Under the pieces are notes generated by a model, which saw only the letters and a list, made by a program, of their open reading frames with translations, made no database searches and had not been told where the DNA came from. This document shows positions 1-11,911 of a stretch of 64,000 bases of DNA, one piece after another. Every line of letters starts with the position of its first letter. Positions within the stretch are counted from its first letter, which is position 1. Source of the DNA: Leuctra nigra (lineage: Eukaryota > Arthropoda > Insecta > Plecoptera > Leuctridae); assembly GCA_934045905.1 (NCBI GenBank), contig OW203769.1:13113705-13177704 (forward strand), read 5' to 3'. A program made the translations under genes and the position numbers.

Positions 1-198
1 AAAGAAGTAACTAGCCGTTTCTTAATACAAATCATTGTGTTGTTATTGATAACTTTTTCCAAGGTATTTAGAGCATCAACTTCGTCACATATTAATAATA
101 AATTAGCATGCAATACGAAGGTTTGCATATAAAAGCATTGCACAAAACTTTAGTATGGTTTTGTTTAGTTTGTTACTAATTCTGAATTGGAATTGCAG

Positions 199-549
199 AG
201 TTCGATCCAGCTGGATTTCTACTTGCCGACGACGAACCCGAAGTATCTGACCGAACCCCTGGAGCTGCTCGACCTGTCAACAAGTGAACCCCCAGCTGAC
301 CTCGTCACGAAGACCGTCTCGGTGCCGGCGACGGCCACCGGGAGAGCCACCGCGGTGCCCTATTGGTTCCGCATCCACTGGCTCGACGACTCGGAACCAG
401 TCACCACCATGCACGAAGCATCGCACATCAACCAAGCAGCTTACCTCGTGAATCCGCCGCTGATACTGACGGAAGGGGAGTTCGTCGACGTAACCGTCAA
501 GTATCTCAAGGGGGTTGTTACGTTGGGCTTAGAACGGCAGGAGGCTTAG
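199..549 (+). CDS. Terminal exon of a PRMT9-like protein arginine methyltransferase (C-terminal part)
   Basis: The exon opens in phase 0 after the acceptor ttggaattgcag and runs 116 codons to TAG at 547-549. It is GC-rich with a strong third-position G/C bias, unlike the AT-rich sequence on both sides, which supports real coding. The block VPYWFRIHWLDD, then EASHINQAAYLV, then a final beta-strand pair (FVDVTVKYLKG, VVTLGLER) resembles the end of the C-terminal beta-barrel of PRMTs, most like the second module of PRMT9 or PRMT7. In that family the protein transfers methyl groups from SAM to arginine in splicing and RNA-binding proteins. The SAM-binding motifs are not here and would lie upstream of the window. 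The family call is from pattern memory, not a search; exon status is well supported. Confidence 0.6.
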   Translation, partial: SSIQLDFYLPTTNPKYLTEPLELLDLSTSEPPADLVTKTVSVPATATGRATAVPYWFRIHWLDDSEPVTTMHEASHINQAAYLVNPPLILTEGEFVDVTVKYLKGVVTLGLERQEA

Positions 550-751
550 TGCTTGCCATAGACAAGCACTCTTTGTTCATGATACGATACGCTGTAAAGT
601 TTGTTCACTGTTAGAATATTTCTGTCGTTTTCGTTGTTCACATCGTTCATGTGAACACTGCCCTGTCAATGGCAAGACTTTCTTCTTTGTATTATTGAAT
701 TTGTATAAATTATGTCACCATTTTTAATATTCGAAAATATTATAAAAATTT

Positions 752-757
752 AATAAA
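752..757 (+). terminator. Polyadenylation signal for the PRMT-like gene
   Basis: AATAAA lies about 200 nt after the stop codon in an AT-rich 3' UTR. It is the first canonical hexamer downstream. Cleavage would be expected shortly after, around 770-790. Confidence 0.5.
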
Positions 758-789
758 ATTGGTTTATTTTGATCTTCAGTCGTATTATA

Positions 790-1610
790 CATTTTGTGAT
801 TATTTTTTATATTGATATTTACATATTGTGTTCCATGTGTTTTAGTATACATTGTTCGCTAGATGATAGTAGTACCTACACGGCCGCCATTGCGGATCAT
901 TATTCTTACAGTGAACGAACTTTAGTTGATGTATAATCGAGCGCCTCGTGGTAACATAATGGACCAAGGTCAAATTATTAGCTCAACGGCCTAGATCGTC
1001 GTATATTTTACCGGATTGCAGGGGTAACTGACACAGTATAACGATATGCTTCTTATGTGGTTGTATTAAATATGTAGACATGATCTCATCGTAAACAGTA
1101 TTAATTATAGATGTCTTTATAAAGCCAGAATGAGGCATGGAAGTGAAGTGCGGCAGTCCCGACTTTCAAACAAGTTTCACGCGACACGCCGTTACATCAG
1201 GCATGACAGAAAAATCACGTTTACACGCTTAAATTTAGTGTTATGGACAAAATGTGAGATACATTATTAAAATTACTATTTTACAATTTTAAATTTCCTT
1301 CCCGCGTGAAATTCAGTTTGATTTTCTCTACTAAAAAATTTTGACAGCACTCCAATTTCTTGAGAGTCGTAAATAAAAAAAATATTTTTATATTAAATTC
1401 ATATTGAATGAAAAAGCAGTTGATCAAATTCGCTGAATATTACCTATAGTTCGAAACGCATAGAAATAGCTCAAATTCACTTCTGAAAATCAAAATTTTC
1501 CCGCGCCTATGTGGCCCGGACCTGCATATGACTGGGGGGCCATCCCATTGTGTTCTTAACAATAGTTAGAGAATGTCACACTTTAGGATTCTGGAAATGT
1601 GGCAACCCTA
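790..1610. other. Intergenic AT-rich sequence
   Basis: No gene is visible. Near 1490-1550 there is a fragment of a dispersed repeat (a 'ccccggacc...ctggggggcc' core). Related copies lie at about 21,190-21,270 and, inverted, at about 50,310-50,410. Confidence 0.5.
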
Positions 1611-1785
1611 CAGTTCGTTTTTCCTATATTTGAACTCCCGTCAGAAGGAGCCACCGTCAGTTGTCCTGCCAGGCCGAGAAAGACTTCAATGCGCGCTCAC
1701 TTTGCAATGCAGTCTTTCTCGGCCTAGCAGAAACACCGATGACAGCGCATTCTGTTGAGAGTTCAAACATAGGAAAAATTAACTG
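1611..1785. mobile_element. Palindromic Tc1/mariner-type MITE
   Basis: The element starts CAGTT and ends AACTG. Its inverted ends of about 27 bp share TTTTTCCTAT and TTTGAACTC, and it is flanked on each side by TA. A second internal inverted pair (gccgagaaagact / agtctttctcggc, around 1674 and 1710) makes almost the whole element fold back. Short ORFs across it are by-products of the palindrome. Confidence 0.7.
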
Positions 1786-3221
1786 TACTTCAACATCGAC
1801 AAATCATTCAGCGCTTCTGTTATAGCAAGTAACTAATCACGATGTAGTGCGAATGTCAATGGTTATACGTTCATTATACTCGTATTCATGTAATTGTATA
1901 GTAGAGTTACCTTACCTGTTTAATGTAATAATTAGAGCCAGTTTTAAATGGTGATTTTATTTCATAAAATTCGTTTTTAAAATCATCAATTTCGTTTTTT
2001 GTGTTTTTTCTGGAAGAGGGATTGCGCGATTTTGTGGTGATATTAAATTGGTTATAAAACACATTGTAATAGCCCCCAGAAACCATAATTTGATGAAAAA
2101 CATGTATGCCACTTTGGAGTAGGGATTGGAATGGATTGGTCATGCACTATTAGCACTGAAATAGGCTTGTCTAGAATGGCGTCTTTAATGCTCTGTACTG
2201 TCTTTTCCCCAACCCACATTTTCTCTGTATAGATGATACATAATATTTAAAATTTCATGACGCAAAATGTATAGTTTGAAAAGATATATTCTTTCCCAAT
2301 CCAACAATTTTCAGTGCAGAAATTGTTCCAAAATATCCTTCTGAATAGTTGCGACTGGTTGAGGGTGGAAGGGGGGGGGGGGGGGAACTGGTCGACCTTG
2401 AACAGATGGGGGCGCAAAACAAAGCAGCCTGGAGGCATCATCAACTGGTTAGACTGGTCTGGTTCACTTTGAGGGTGGGTAGCAAAGTGTCTGGCGAGGG
2501 GGAGGGGTTGAGTGAGTAGCACATGGAAAGAAACTGGTTTCGTTTGTTGTTGTGTGACCTGTTAGGGGGATAAAAGCAGTAATTTTAATAGAAAACCTTC
2601 ATTTCGTGGTCATTTCGCGGAAAATGTTGAATATCGCGATCAGTGTTGGATTTCGTTTTTTTTCGCGATGTAAAAATGGTAGATTTGGGATCTATACACA
2701 ATGAAATGGATTTTAGTAGAAGAAAATAGTGCAATCAGAACAATTCGCGAATTCGCGCATCACCATTTAAAACTGGCTCTAGTAATAATTTAATTTCAAA
2801 CATTTGGTCTTTAATTATATGAGCAAACATGTATTTATTTTAAATTCATTGTTATGCCATCTGCAATGAGCAATGAGAAAAAATATTGGAGTTACGTATC
2901 ATACAGAGTAGGTACTGTGCCAAACTATGATTGAAATCTTACATTAATGATTAATCTGTCAATTAATAATATAATCGTTTATAATTTTCTTGTACAGAAC
3001 TTATATTTATTTTGTAAATGTGTATATGTTGTCATTACATTTATTCATCAATGTAGGTATCAGTCACCCTTTTGTATTTTATACTTTTATTTATTTACAT
3101 TTTTCACCTTTGTACTGTCTGCATAGCTAGAGGAATCAATAAAATGTGATTTTATTCCCCTAAACACTGAGAGACTTATTTTCTACAATCAAGGGAAAAA
3201 TAATTTTTGAGAAGAGGTAGG
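1786..3221. other. Intergenic sequence with a 15-nt poly-G tract
   Basis: No gene supported. A run of 15 G lies at 2371-2385 inside a G-rich stretch. An AATAAA occurs near 3138 but no coding region can be tied to it. Confidence 0.4.
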
Positions 3222-3808
3222 TACACTCGGCCAAACAAAAATTGATATTTGATCAAATTTGAATGACTTCTGGTCATGTCCCATAACCAGACTTGGGTAG
3301 TAACGTAACGAAAGTAACGCGTTACTGTAACGAAATTACATTTTTGGGTAACGAGCCAGTAATTTCATTACATTTATTTCAAAGTAATAAGTAATATAAT
3401 CTCAATAGTACTTTTATCAGAGTAATTTGACGTTTGTAACGCGTTACCGTGAGCCTCGCCCACATTTTCCCGCTTGTATGTAATTTTCAAAAATATGGAC
3501 AGATGACGGCACTCACCAGGCTTATTTTGAATTTCCACTACGCAAAGTCACACAAAGTGCAAAATAATAGTAATAAATTGACAAACGGAAACGGCTTAAA
3601 ATGACTTCGCCCTCATTGTGACTTTTTAAACATACTTATTTGTATCCCCATCCAATAATTTTCCCTTTGGGTAAAAATTCCTGGAAAAGGTAATTTTAGA
3701 GAGTAATTTCATTACTTTTTATCTTAAAAAGTAAAGTAATTTTATTACATTTCTGAAGTAGTAATTTACCAGTAATTTTATTACATTTTATTCCAAGTAA
3801 TAAGTAAT

Positions 3809-4897
3809 CCCAGAAAAAACACTCCGTGTAAAAAAAGCAGCCAAGTCTCTTTACTTTAAAAAAATTCAACACCGAAAAGGAGTGATATCAAAAAAGGAGC
3901 CAAGTCAATGACATTTCCAAATATTTAATCGTATCTTTGAAATAAAAGTATAAACACCGAGAAATACTTTACAAAAGGACTTGGCGCATCGTTTTTTTAA
4001 AGAAATCTTTCTATCCTAAAAGTGGAAAAAAATGTACAAGTTTAAGTACTTTTCCTCTTTCTATTAGAGCCATCAAGCTACTCAAGCTATGAATCAAGCT
4101 ACTTTTAGAAATTGCTATTTTATAGTTTTGTCAATGGCGATAGAAGAAAGATTTCATGTTGTAATAGATAAGTGATATGGTAAAAGAATTAAATAACAAA
4201 GAAGTGCGCTCATATATATTCTTATAACACTGTTAATATGGTGATATTAGAAGGGTATCTTTTCATAATATGATCTTGACTCTGAGGGAAATCATGAAAC
4301 GTTGTCAAATAAATTACTAACTATCGATAGAACACTATTATATATTTTTCAAGTGTAAAGTGTATAAAGTTAAAAATGTCAAAGAAATTCAATGTGCCGT
4401 CACTGTGTACTTCGTGAAATGTACTATTATAAATTGCGGATTAATAGAAATTTATTTCATGATGAGAAGGTATAACGCATGAGACTTAATTAATATGTTG
4501 ACCACGAAACAATATTACCAAGATATCTATTGTGTATTTATTACAAACATAGGCAACAAGTTTCATGTGTACATATTCAAATAGAAAATTATTTACAGTA
4601 GGTATATATAATATGTAATTGAAAGATGTGTCCCTATTATGATAAAAGTTCTTAATGACGGTTGTATATAAATGGCATATTACGCTTATGAATAGAAAAA
4701 TGTCTTTAAAAAAACGATGCGCCAAGTCCTTTTGTAAAGTATTTCTCGGTGTTTATACTTTTATTTCAAAGATACGATTAAATATTTGGAAATGTCATTG
4801 ACTTGGCTCCTTTTTTGATATCACTCCTTTTCGGTGTTGAATTTTTTTAAAGTAAAAAAACTTGGCTGCTTTTTTTACACGGAGTGTTTTTTCTGGG
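3809..4897. repeat. Long inverted-repeat module (arms about 190 bp) inside the hAT-type element
   Basis: The left arm (3809 to about 4000) starts CCCAGAAAAAACACTCCGTG and recurs inverted at about 4704-4897. The same module, shorter and diverged, is at 53,247-53,645. Both copies adjoin the same CRE/ETS repeat region, so module and array have moved or been copied together. The roughly 700-bp centre is AT-rich and non-coding. Confidence 0.75.
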
Positions 4898-5079
4898 ATA
4901 TCACTTCTTTTGTTAGTTTATTCATCAAGCTTGTAACACATGTCGGAGGAAGCTAATTACTTTAAAAAAATACGCCTCAACCGATTTGGTTACTAAGAAA
5001 AGTTTCGTTTGGTATAAGCTTAAAATGATTATCCAAGAAGAACAGCCTAGTTTCGTTACAATCGGTCCAGCCGTTTTCG

Positions 5080-6870
5080 ATATCTGACGTCACTTCCGGT
5101 TTAAGAAATGGCGCCCGATAATACTGCCACCTAGAATTCATAATTATAAGTGCAACATAATTGCATAATTAAGCTGCAATCTGTGCAGCCGTTTTCGATT
5201 AAGACGTCACTTCCGGTTTTGAAATAGTGGCCAAAAATTATGACGTCACTTCCGGTTTTGAAATGGCGGCCGAAAAAAATGTCGTCTTGAATTCATAATT
5301 ATAAGTCCTACATAATTGCATAATTTGGTTGTAATCATTTCAGCATTTTTCGATATATGACGTCACTTTCGGTTTTGAAATGGCGGCCGAAAATAATGTC
5401 AACTTGAATTCATAAATATAAGGGCTATATAATTACATAATTTAGTCGCAATCGATACAGCTGTTTTCGATAAATGACGTCACTAACGGTTTTAAAAATG
5501 GCGGCCAGAAATAATGTTGTCTTAAATTCATAATTATAAGTCCAACATAATTACATAATTTAGACGCAATCGGTACATCTGTTTTCTGTAAATGACGTCA
5601 CTTCCGGTTTTAAAAATGGCGGCCAGAAATAATGATGTCTTGAATTCATAATTATAAGTCCAACATAATTACATAATTTAGTCGCAATCGGTACATCTGT
5701 TTTCTGTAAATGACGTCACTTCCGGTTTTAAAAATGGCGGCCAGAAATAATGTTGTCTTGAATTCATAATTATAATTCCAACATAATTACATAATTTAGT
5801 TGCAATCGATACAGCCGTTTTCGATATATGACGTCACTTCCGGTTTTGACAATGGCGACCGAAAATGATGTCGTCTTTAATTCATAATTATTAGTCCTAC
5901 ATAATTCCAAAATTTGGTTGCAATCGGTACATCCGTTTTCGATATATGACGTCACTTCCGGTTTTAACAATGGCGGCCGAAAATAATGTCGTCTTGAATT
6001 CATAATTAATAATCCTACACAATTCCAAAATTTGGTTGCAATCGGTACATCCGTTTTCGATATATGACGTCACTTCCGGTTTTAACAATGGCGGCCGAGA
6101 ACACTGCAACCTTGAATTTATAATTATTTACAATTTATGTTTACTAAATATCTATTTAAAAGTATAAAGTGGTGCATTTAGTGTAATTTAGCATATTAAT
6201 GACGTCATATAGCATATTTATGACGTCATTTCCGGTATAGGTAATAAGAAAAAATCTAGTTTTATCTAGTTGTTTTATGAATGACCTTCTGAATTCATTA
6301 GCGCTAATTTCCGTCAAATCGGTCATGCCGTTTTCAATATATGACGTCACTTCCGGTTTCATTTAGTGGTTCCTGCCGCCATTTTCGGTACCGTTAATTT
6401 GTATTGTATCAAAATGTAAATTTGTGAGATTTTTAAAATGTGTGACGTCATTTCCGGTTTCGGTATGGGAAACTGCAAATATTATTGATGATATTACATA
6501 ACGTTGACCGTCTAAATTGTTTAGCGCTGGTTTCGTTCAAATCTATTTAGCCGTTATTGAGATATGATGTCACTTCCGGTTTCAAAATGGCGGCTTCCGG
6601 TTGGTTTCATAATAAGTCAAATGAGATATCAAAAGTACATACGTTTTAAAAATATCAAAATAATCGGATCAATCTTTGTTGCCGAAATGCCAATCGATGT
6701 ATTTCAAATTTTATGACGTCATTTCCGGTTTCATTAACATAATGTTTATTTTTTTGCTACTGATAATCCATATAGTTGACCGTCTGAATCGTTTGGCGCA
6801 AATTTCGTTCCGATCGGTCTAGCTGTTTACGAGATATGACGTCACTTCCGGTTTCAAAATGGCGGCACAA
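5080..6870 (+). repeat. Degenerate 117-118-bp tandem array with CRE, ETS and YY1-like motifs
   Basis: Each unit carries TGACGTCACTTCCGG followed about 10 nt later by AATGGCGGC. I count at least 14 TGACGTCA palindromes. Spacing is 117-118 bp between about 5590 and 6070 and looser to the right. The sites match CREB/ATF (TGACGTCA), ETS/GABP (CTTCCGG) and YY1/Pho (ATGGCGGC) consensus words. Short minus-strand ORFs here are repeat by-products. Confidence 0.75.
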
Positions 6871-7512
6871 AAAATTCATGGGGTGAAGGTTAAATCAGAC
6901 GCCAAAAGTGCACACGTGGTAAAAATGTGAGATCAATCGGTTCAGCCGTTTAGGCTGTGGCCTTGTTACCGGATTTTAGCTCCACCCTACTACTACTACT
7001 ACTGAGATTATTATGAAAACCGCCCTAAAACACTGTTTTCACGGGCCCTCTAGCTCGCAAAGGGCGTAACCTATTGTTCCTAAATTTGGTATATGTGGTG
7101 GGGTGAGCCATAGCTCGAATTTAAGATATTTCGCAACAATGTGAGATTTCCCAATTTTATGATCCAGTAGGCCGAAAATGCCACTTTGATGCTTACAGTA
7201 AAAGTGGGTTTGCTCCAGCCTTTATATGAGAGTGTGCGCGCGCCGTACGACTTGGCTGGCGTGGAGCGACCGCTCCACTAGATATAATCTCACTACTTTT
7301 AAAAAGTAATTTACCCAAGTCTGCCCATAACCAATCAAAGCTTATTATTATCGTTGAAATGTGGGGTCACCTACTAGAGTGAGACAAGGAGATCACTTGG
7401 ACTGACTTCGGATGGTGCAATCTAACATTTATCAGTCAATCAAATTTGATCAACGATCAATTTTTGTTTTGCCGAGCGTACCTCAGTAGGTAAATAGAGG
7501 TGTTATCCGTAT

Positions 7513-8183
7513 CAGGGGCGCCGACATTTGTAAAATCCTATGGGTGCCCGACAGGCGCGTAGGAACGGTTTTCCATCATGATCATATGGGGGGGGGGGGG
7601 GGGGGGGACTGCCATATCCGTATGATGGTCATCATAGAAACGAAGCCCAGCTCTAGCTGGGAATTTAAAGTCTTTTAGAATTTAAACAAATTATAAGTGT
7701 TTCTAGGACTCTAAACTACACAAATGCACAAACTGAATCAATCAACCCTCCAGTTGATGCCCCGCAGGGTGATTTTTTAAAATTTTAATTTAACAAATTA
7801 GAAATAGTTCTGGGATGCTAAACTTCATTTTTTTAATGTGCATACTGCTTGAGTGACCTTCCTACGAACCTAGTGCCAGAAAAATAATGTACTATTACAA
7901 CTAATTTTGTGGTCCAAATTAAAAATATATCTAAAAGAGGGAGTATTAAAATTATTATCAATTAATTAGGTATCAAGTATAGAAAAAATCATATTCTCTC
8001 TGAATTCTAAATATTTTTAATAAATCAATTTATTAATTTAGCAGGTATATTTTTAATACATATTTTAAGTGGGGAACGAATAATTTAACTTGATGTAAAA
8101 TTATTTCAATGGGTGCACAGCACCCATCAAAACCTTCCAATGGGTGCTCGAACCCCGGAGCACCCACATAGTTGGCGCCATTG
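7513..8183. mobile_element. hAT-type MITE, 671 bp
   Basis: Starts CAGGGGCGCCGAC and ends with the inverse, ttGGCGCCATTG. The flanking octamers are atccgtat and acccgtat, a near-perfect 8-bp target duplication. A 19-nt poly-G tract lies near 7591. The termini resemble those of the element at 20,660-21,411. Confidence 0.7.
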
Positions 8184-8523
8184 ACCCGTATTGTAAATAA
8201 GTAAATGCAATATAAATTGCAGGAAACAACTGAGGAGCTTGGGATCAAAACATAACTAATTGCTCTTTCGTAATTATTCCGAGATATTCGCTAAAAACTG
8301 GTTCAAAGTTTAAATTTTCAAGTGTTGTACTGATATAGGTTTCAAGAAAATAAGGTTGAAATGTTTACAATAAGCTAATGAGAGAATAAATTTGCAATAG
8401 TTGCATTTGATACGAAAAGATTCAATTGATTATTTTTTATTATACGTAATACTTTTCCAATTCTACATGTTTTATCAAGGTAAGTATGAGGTCAGTAGTG
8501 ATCGAGACTGTTGTACACGGGGT

Positions 8524-8605
8524 TGGGCTGCATCATGGTGTAGTTGACCGGCTCGTACATGTGTTCGTTGCTGCCGAGAGTCGTGGGTTCGATCCCAGCC
8601 GCAGG
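8524..8605 (+). repeat. tRNA-derived SINE head
   Basis: A tRNA-like fold is recognisable: a box A-like D arm (tggtgtagttgacc) and a box B-like T arm (GGGTTCGATCCC). The acceptor stem is poor and the sequence continues into a non-tRNA body, as in tRNA-derived SINEs. Confidence 0.6.
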
Positions 8606-8719
8606 ATCTAGATGGACAATGCAGGAAGTTACAGACGTTCAACCAACTCGGACAAAATGTGAGAGTTCTTTCGAACGGACGTAGACATTGGAAACGTTTT
8701 GGTCTTGGACTAGTTTGCA

Positions 8720-9781
8720 TAAATTTATTCTTCAGCTATTTCATTGATAAAATGATAACAAAAGGGATATAAGCTGTGGTGTTAAATAATAAAATAAGTA
8801 AATGAGTAAGTAAAGAAAACAGTAAAAAAAGTAAATAAAATATTTTAATAGTAAGCTGGGGGCTTCAAATTTTACAATGACAAATATTCTATTTAAAGAA
8901 AAAAAAATCTAAATCAGTGAAGAACAAGAGATTGTCATTTTAAACTGTCACTCAACTACTCGCCCCCCCCCCCCCCCCCCCCCCCCGGGAATAAATAGAG
9001 TATTGGTGAGTTTAACATAATAGTTGCATTTTGTTTACAATAAAAATGTAAAAAAAAATTGATTTTAAAGAGTTAAAAAAACAAAGGTGCTTTGAAGGAT
9101 GCAGGGCCACCCAAACTTTATTTTTTTTTAAATTAGTTGTATTTTTGTAAACAAAATAAACCTGAAAACGTCACTGTTTGTAACAAAGTTGATTAGCCCC
9201 CCCCCCCCTCAATAATTACGTCATTGAAATAACCCCCCCCCCCTCCCCCAATTGCCAAAAAAATTGCAAACATTTTGATATATATTTATTATTAATGTAT
9301 CAAAAATTCATAATGTATGCAATTTTTGCAATCATTGCAAATTTGGTTTTGATTAGGTTTTACGTAGGTACACTATGGAAGGGGGTCTGGGGGTTTACCC
9401 AGCCGTTAGGATTTCTGCCAGGCGTGGGGGCAAGGCAAGGAAAATTACTTTTCACGGGTTATGGGGGTTGTGTGGGGCGCGACATCCACTTTGCCTCGCA
9501 GAGAGTTTTTGGTTTTTGGACACTTTGAATTCAATTTTGAGACGTTATGCTGTTTATTTTGTTGATGTTGAACAATTAAATATTTTTTAAACTATGAAAC
9601 TTTGGGGGTGGTGAAGGGCATGCCCCCACCCTTCCCCGCGTATGTTTTTTGTTTGTTTTTTGACACTTGGAAATAAAGTTTTTTGAGTTTTTGTTTACAA
9701 AAGTTATCCTGAAATCCTTGCCTCCCCCCCCCCCCCCCTCCCCCCGTGGACGCCCATGGCCTGTAAAAGAGGAAATGAAAA
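8720..9781. other. Non-coding stretch with several poly-C/poly-G tracts
   Basis: Long homopolymer C runs occur near 8963-8986, 9197-9208, 9233-9242 and 9725-9738. Between them lie pieces of a dispersed repeat (ggggtctgggggtttaccc). No credible coding exon was found. Confidence 0.5.
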
Positions 9782-10241
9782 CCTGCTGACACGATGTAGA
9801 AAAAGGGACGCCATCTTTAATATATAAGGTGGAAACTCTTCGAGTCTTCCCGCGATATCACTCAGTTCCAATAGCACGATTATCAAGGTCTGTAGATGCC
9901 CATCGCGTAACACTCACTAGCGCTAGGGCTCAAGTTTCTAACTAGCGATGCATTCTAAATAATTCTAATGCATATTAAAACACTCTTTATAACTTCAAAA
10001 CACTCTTAAAACATTAAAACATTCTTAAAACACTTTTTAAATCATTAAAACTAGTCAATCGATAGACCTTGATTACTTTAGTTTAGTTACTTTAGAAAGC
10101 GCTAGTGATTTATACGCGGCAGTGTTATTTATGCATCAACTTCTACCCGTTATTCGTATTCAAAGATTTCAATGGTGATACTGCGAAGAGTTTCCACCTT
10201 ATATATTAAAGATGGCGGTCCTTTTCTACATCGTGCTGCTG
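9782..10241. mobile_element. Inverted-repeat element (MITE), about 460 bp
   Basis: Arms of about 60 bp share 'ccatctttaatatataagg' and 'tggaaactcttcg' in opposite orientation at 9786-9845 and 10,176-10,240. I could not see a clear target duplication. The centre contains a degenerate 'aaaacattcttaaaacac' low-complexity run. Confidence 0.6.
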
Positions 10242-10472
10242 ATCTTATAAGAAGGGGGAGGAGGAATCATGGGGGGGGGGCGATAGCCCCTTCCGCCCTT
10301 CCTAGAAACTGCCCCCCTGCCTGCATAGAATTTCATTTCACACTTAATCCTGCGTGAGAAAAGGTTGCCATAGTAGCCTTTATAAAAGTATAGAGAATAT
10401 ACAAATCTGACAGCGGCAATCCAAAGTTCATATTTAGAACGATTACTTATTATTATTTATCCATACACATTT

Positions 10473-10489
10473 TCAAGTAAAATATTCAT
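10473..10489 (-). CDS. Candidate terminal exon of the Ig-mucin receptor (very tentative)
   Basis: After the phase-1 donor at 10,669, the first usable acceptor on the minus strand is tatatttcttag at about 10,490-10,501. It opens 'at gaa tat ttt act tga', which would end the protein with DEYFT. The phase fits, but so short an exon could fit by chance. The true cytoplasmic tail may lie elsewhere. Confidence 0.2.
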
Positions 10490-10669
10490 CTAAGAAATAT
10501 AATGTATCTATTATTTATAGTTTTGACAGATTTCCCTTACTCTCTCAGCCTCCATTTTTCTACCCTTGTGACGTAATGTGCAGGAAGGCAATACTGTATA
10601 TTGCGTATTTTAAAGATCCCCCCCCCCCCCCCCCCGGCAATGATGCGACGGCGACCATGTTGTTCTCAC

Positions 10670-11911
10670 CTAGATCTGCCACCGGTCTGAAGCTGGCTGC
10701 AGCTGTCACGTGCACGACGCGCACTACCTGCGTCCTCGGCAACCTCGTCGTGACGACCCACACCAGCAGGACGAGGACCAGGACAATGGCGATTCCAGCT
10801 GCCAAGAGAGTCGGCGTCATTTCCGTCGTCAATGGTGGCGTCATTGGCGGCGGAGTCATAAAGGGCGGCGTCGTTGTAATTGGCGTCATCGTCCTCACAG
10901 GCGTTGTCATTGGCGTCATCGTCCTCACTGGCGGCGTCATTGGCGGCGGCGTCATAGTGGGCGGCGGCGGCGTCGTTGTCATTGGCGTCATCGTCCTCAC
11001 TGGCGACGTTATTGGCGGCGGCGTCATAGTGGGCGGCGGCGGCGGCGGCGTCGTTGTCATTGGCGTCATCGTCCTCACTGGCGGCGTCATTGGCGGCGGC
11101 GTCATAGTAGGCGGCGGCGGAGGCGTCGTTGTCATCGGAGTCATCGTCCTCACAGGCGTCGTCATTGGTGGCGGCGTCGTTGTAATTGGCGTCATCGTCC
11201 TCACAGGCGTTGTCATTGGCGTCATCGTCCTCACTGGCGGCGTCATTGGCGGCGGAGTCATAGTGGGCGGCGGTGGCGTCGTTGTCATTGGCGTCATCGT
11301 CCTCACAGGCGTCGTCATTGGTGGCGGCGTCGTTGTAATTGGCGTCATCGTCCTCACAGGCGTTGTCATTGGCGTCATCGTCCTCACTGGCGGCGTCATT
11401 GGCGGCGTCGTCATAGTGGGCGGCGGTGGCGTCGTTTTCATTGGCGTCATCGTCCTCACAGGCGTCGTCATTGGCGGCGGCGTCATGGTGGGCGGCGGCG
11501 GCGGCGGCGTCGTTGTCATTGGCGTCATCGTCCTCACTGGCGCCGTTATTGGACGCGGCGTCGTAGTGGGCGGCAGCGGCGGCGGCGGCGTCGTTGTCAT
11601 TGGCGTCATCGTCCTCACTGGCGCCGTTATTGGACGCGGCGTCGTAGTGGGCGGCAGCGGCGGCGGCGGCTTCGTTGTCATTGGCGTCATCGTCCTCACT
11701 GGCGTCGTTATTGGACGTGGCATCTTATTAAGCGGTGGCGGCGTTGTTTTCTTTGGCGTCATCGTCCTCACTGGCGTCGTTTTTGGACGTGGCATCTTAG
11801 TGGGCGGCGGCGTCGTTTTCTTTGGCGTCATCGTCCTCACGGGCGTCATAGTGGGCGGCGGCGTCGTCTGCGTAATTGGTGCTGTTGTCACTGCATACTT
11901 TCCTTCCATGA
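10670..11911 (-). CDS. Ig-mucin receptor, exon 5: Thr/Pro-rich mucin-like stalk, transmembrane helix, start of tail
   Basis: The acceptor tgtcttgtttatag opens the exon in phase 1 (matching exon 4), and it closes in phase 1 at cta g|gtgaga. It encodes 413 complete codons. About 330 residues are almost only Thr, Pro and Met with an Arg every 15-30 residues: 16 copies of PVRTMTP separated by runs such as MTTTPPPPTMTPPPMT. This is a typical substrate for dense O-glycosylation. A clear helix follows, LLAAGIAIVLVLVLLVWVV, then a basic stop-transfer segment (TTRLPRTQVVRVVHV). Only this frame joins the Ig exons to the helix, which is why I choose it over the other open frames in the minisatellite. 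The cytoplasmic end is unresolved. Confidence 0.75.
10830..11875. repeat. GC-rich coding minisatellite (GGCGTCATCGTCCTCAC core)
   Basis: The core GGCGTCATCGTCCTCAC recurs about 16 times with variable spacing filled by ggcggcggc-type triplets. Nearly all length differences are multiples of three, so the minus-strand Thr/Pro frame is kept. Because the array has almost no stop codons in most frames, it also creates long false ORFs on the plus strand. Confidence 0.85.

Larger units (their letters stand above)
3288..7323. mobile_element. hAT-type element, 4,036 bp, with 8-bp target duplication CCCATAAC
   Basis: The ends are CAGACTTGGGTA and TACCCAAGTCTG. The octamer CCCATAAC sits immediately outside both ends (3280-3287 and 7324-7331), the hAT hallmark. 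Next to the left end lie many copies of the GTAACG/CGTTAC word, common in this class. No transposase ORF is visible, so it is non-autonomous and carries other repeats as cargo. Confidence 0.85.
3224..7478. mobile_element. Tc1/mariner-type MITE (about 210 bp) split by a 4-kb insertion
   Basis: Left end CACTCGGCCAAACAAAAA and right end, read inverted, CGCTCGGCAAAACAAAAA continue as matching inverted repeats with a shared TTTGATCAAATTTGA. TA dinucleotides flank both sides (3222-3223 and 7479-7480). Removing the hAT-type insertion and one copy of its target duplication restores an element of about 211 bp. Confidence 0.7.
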
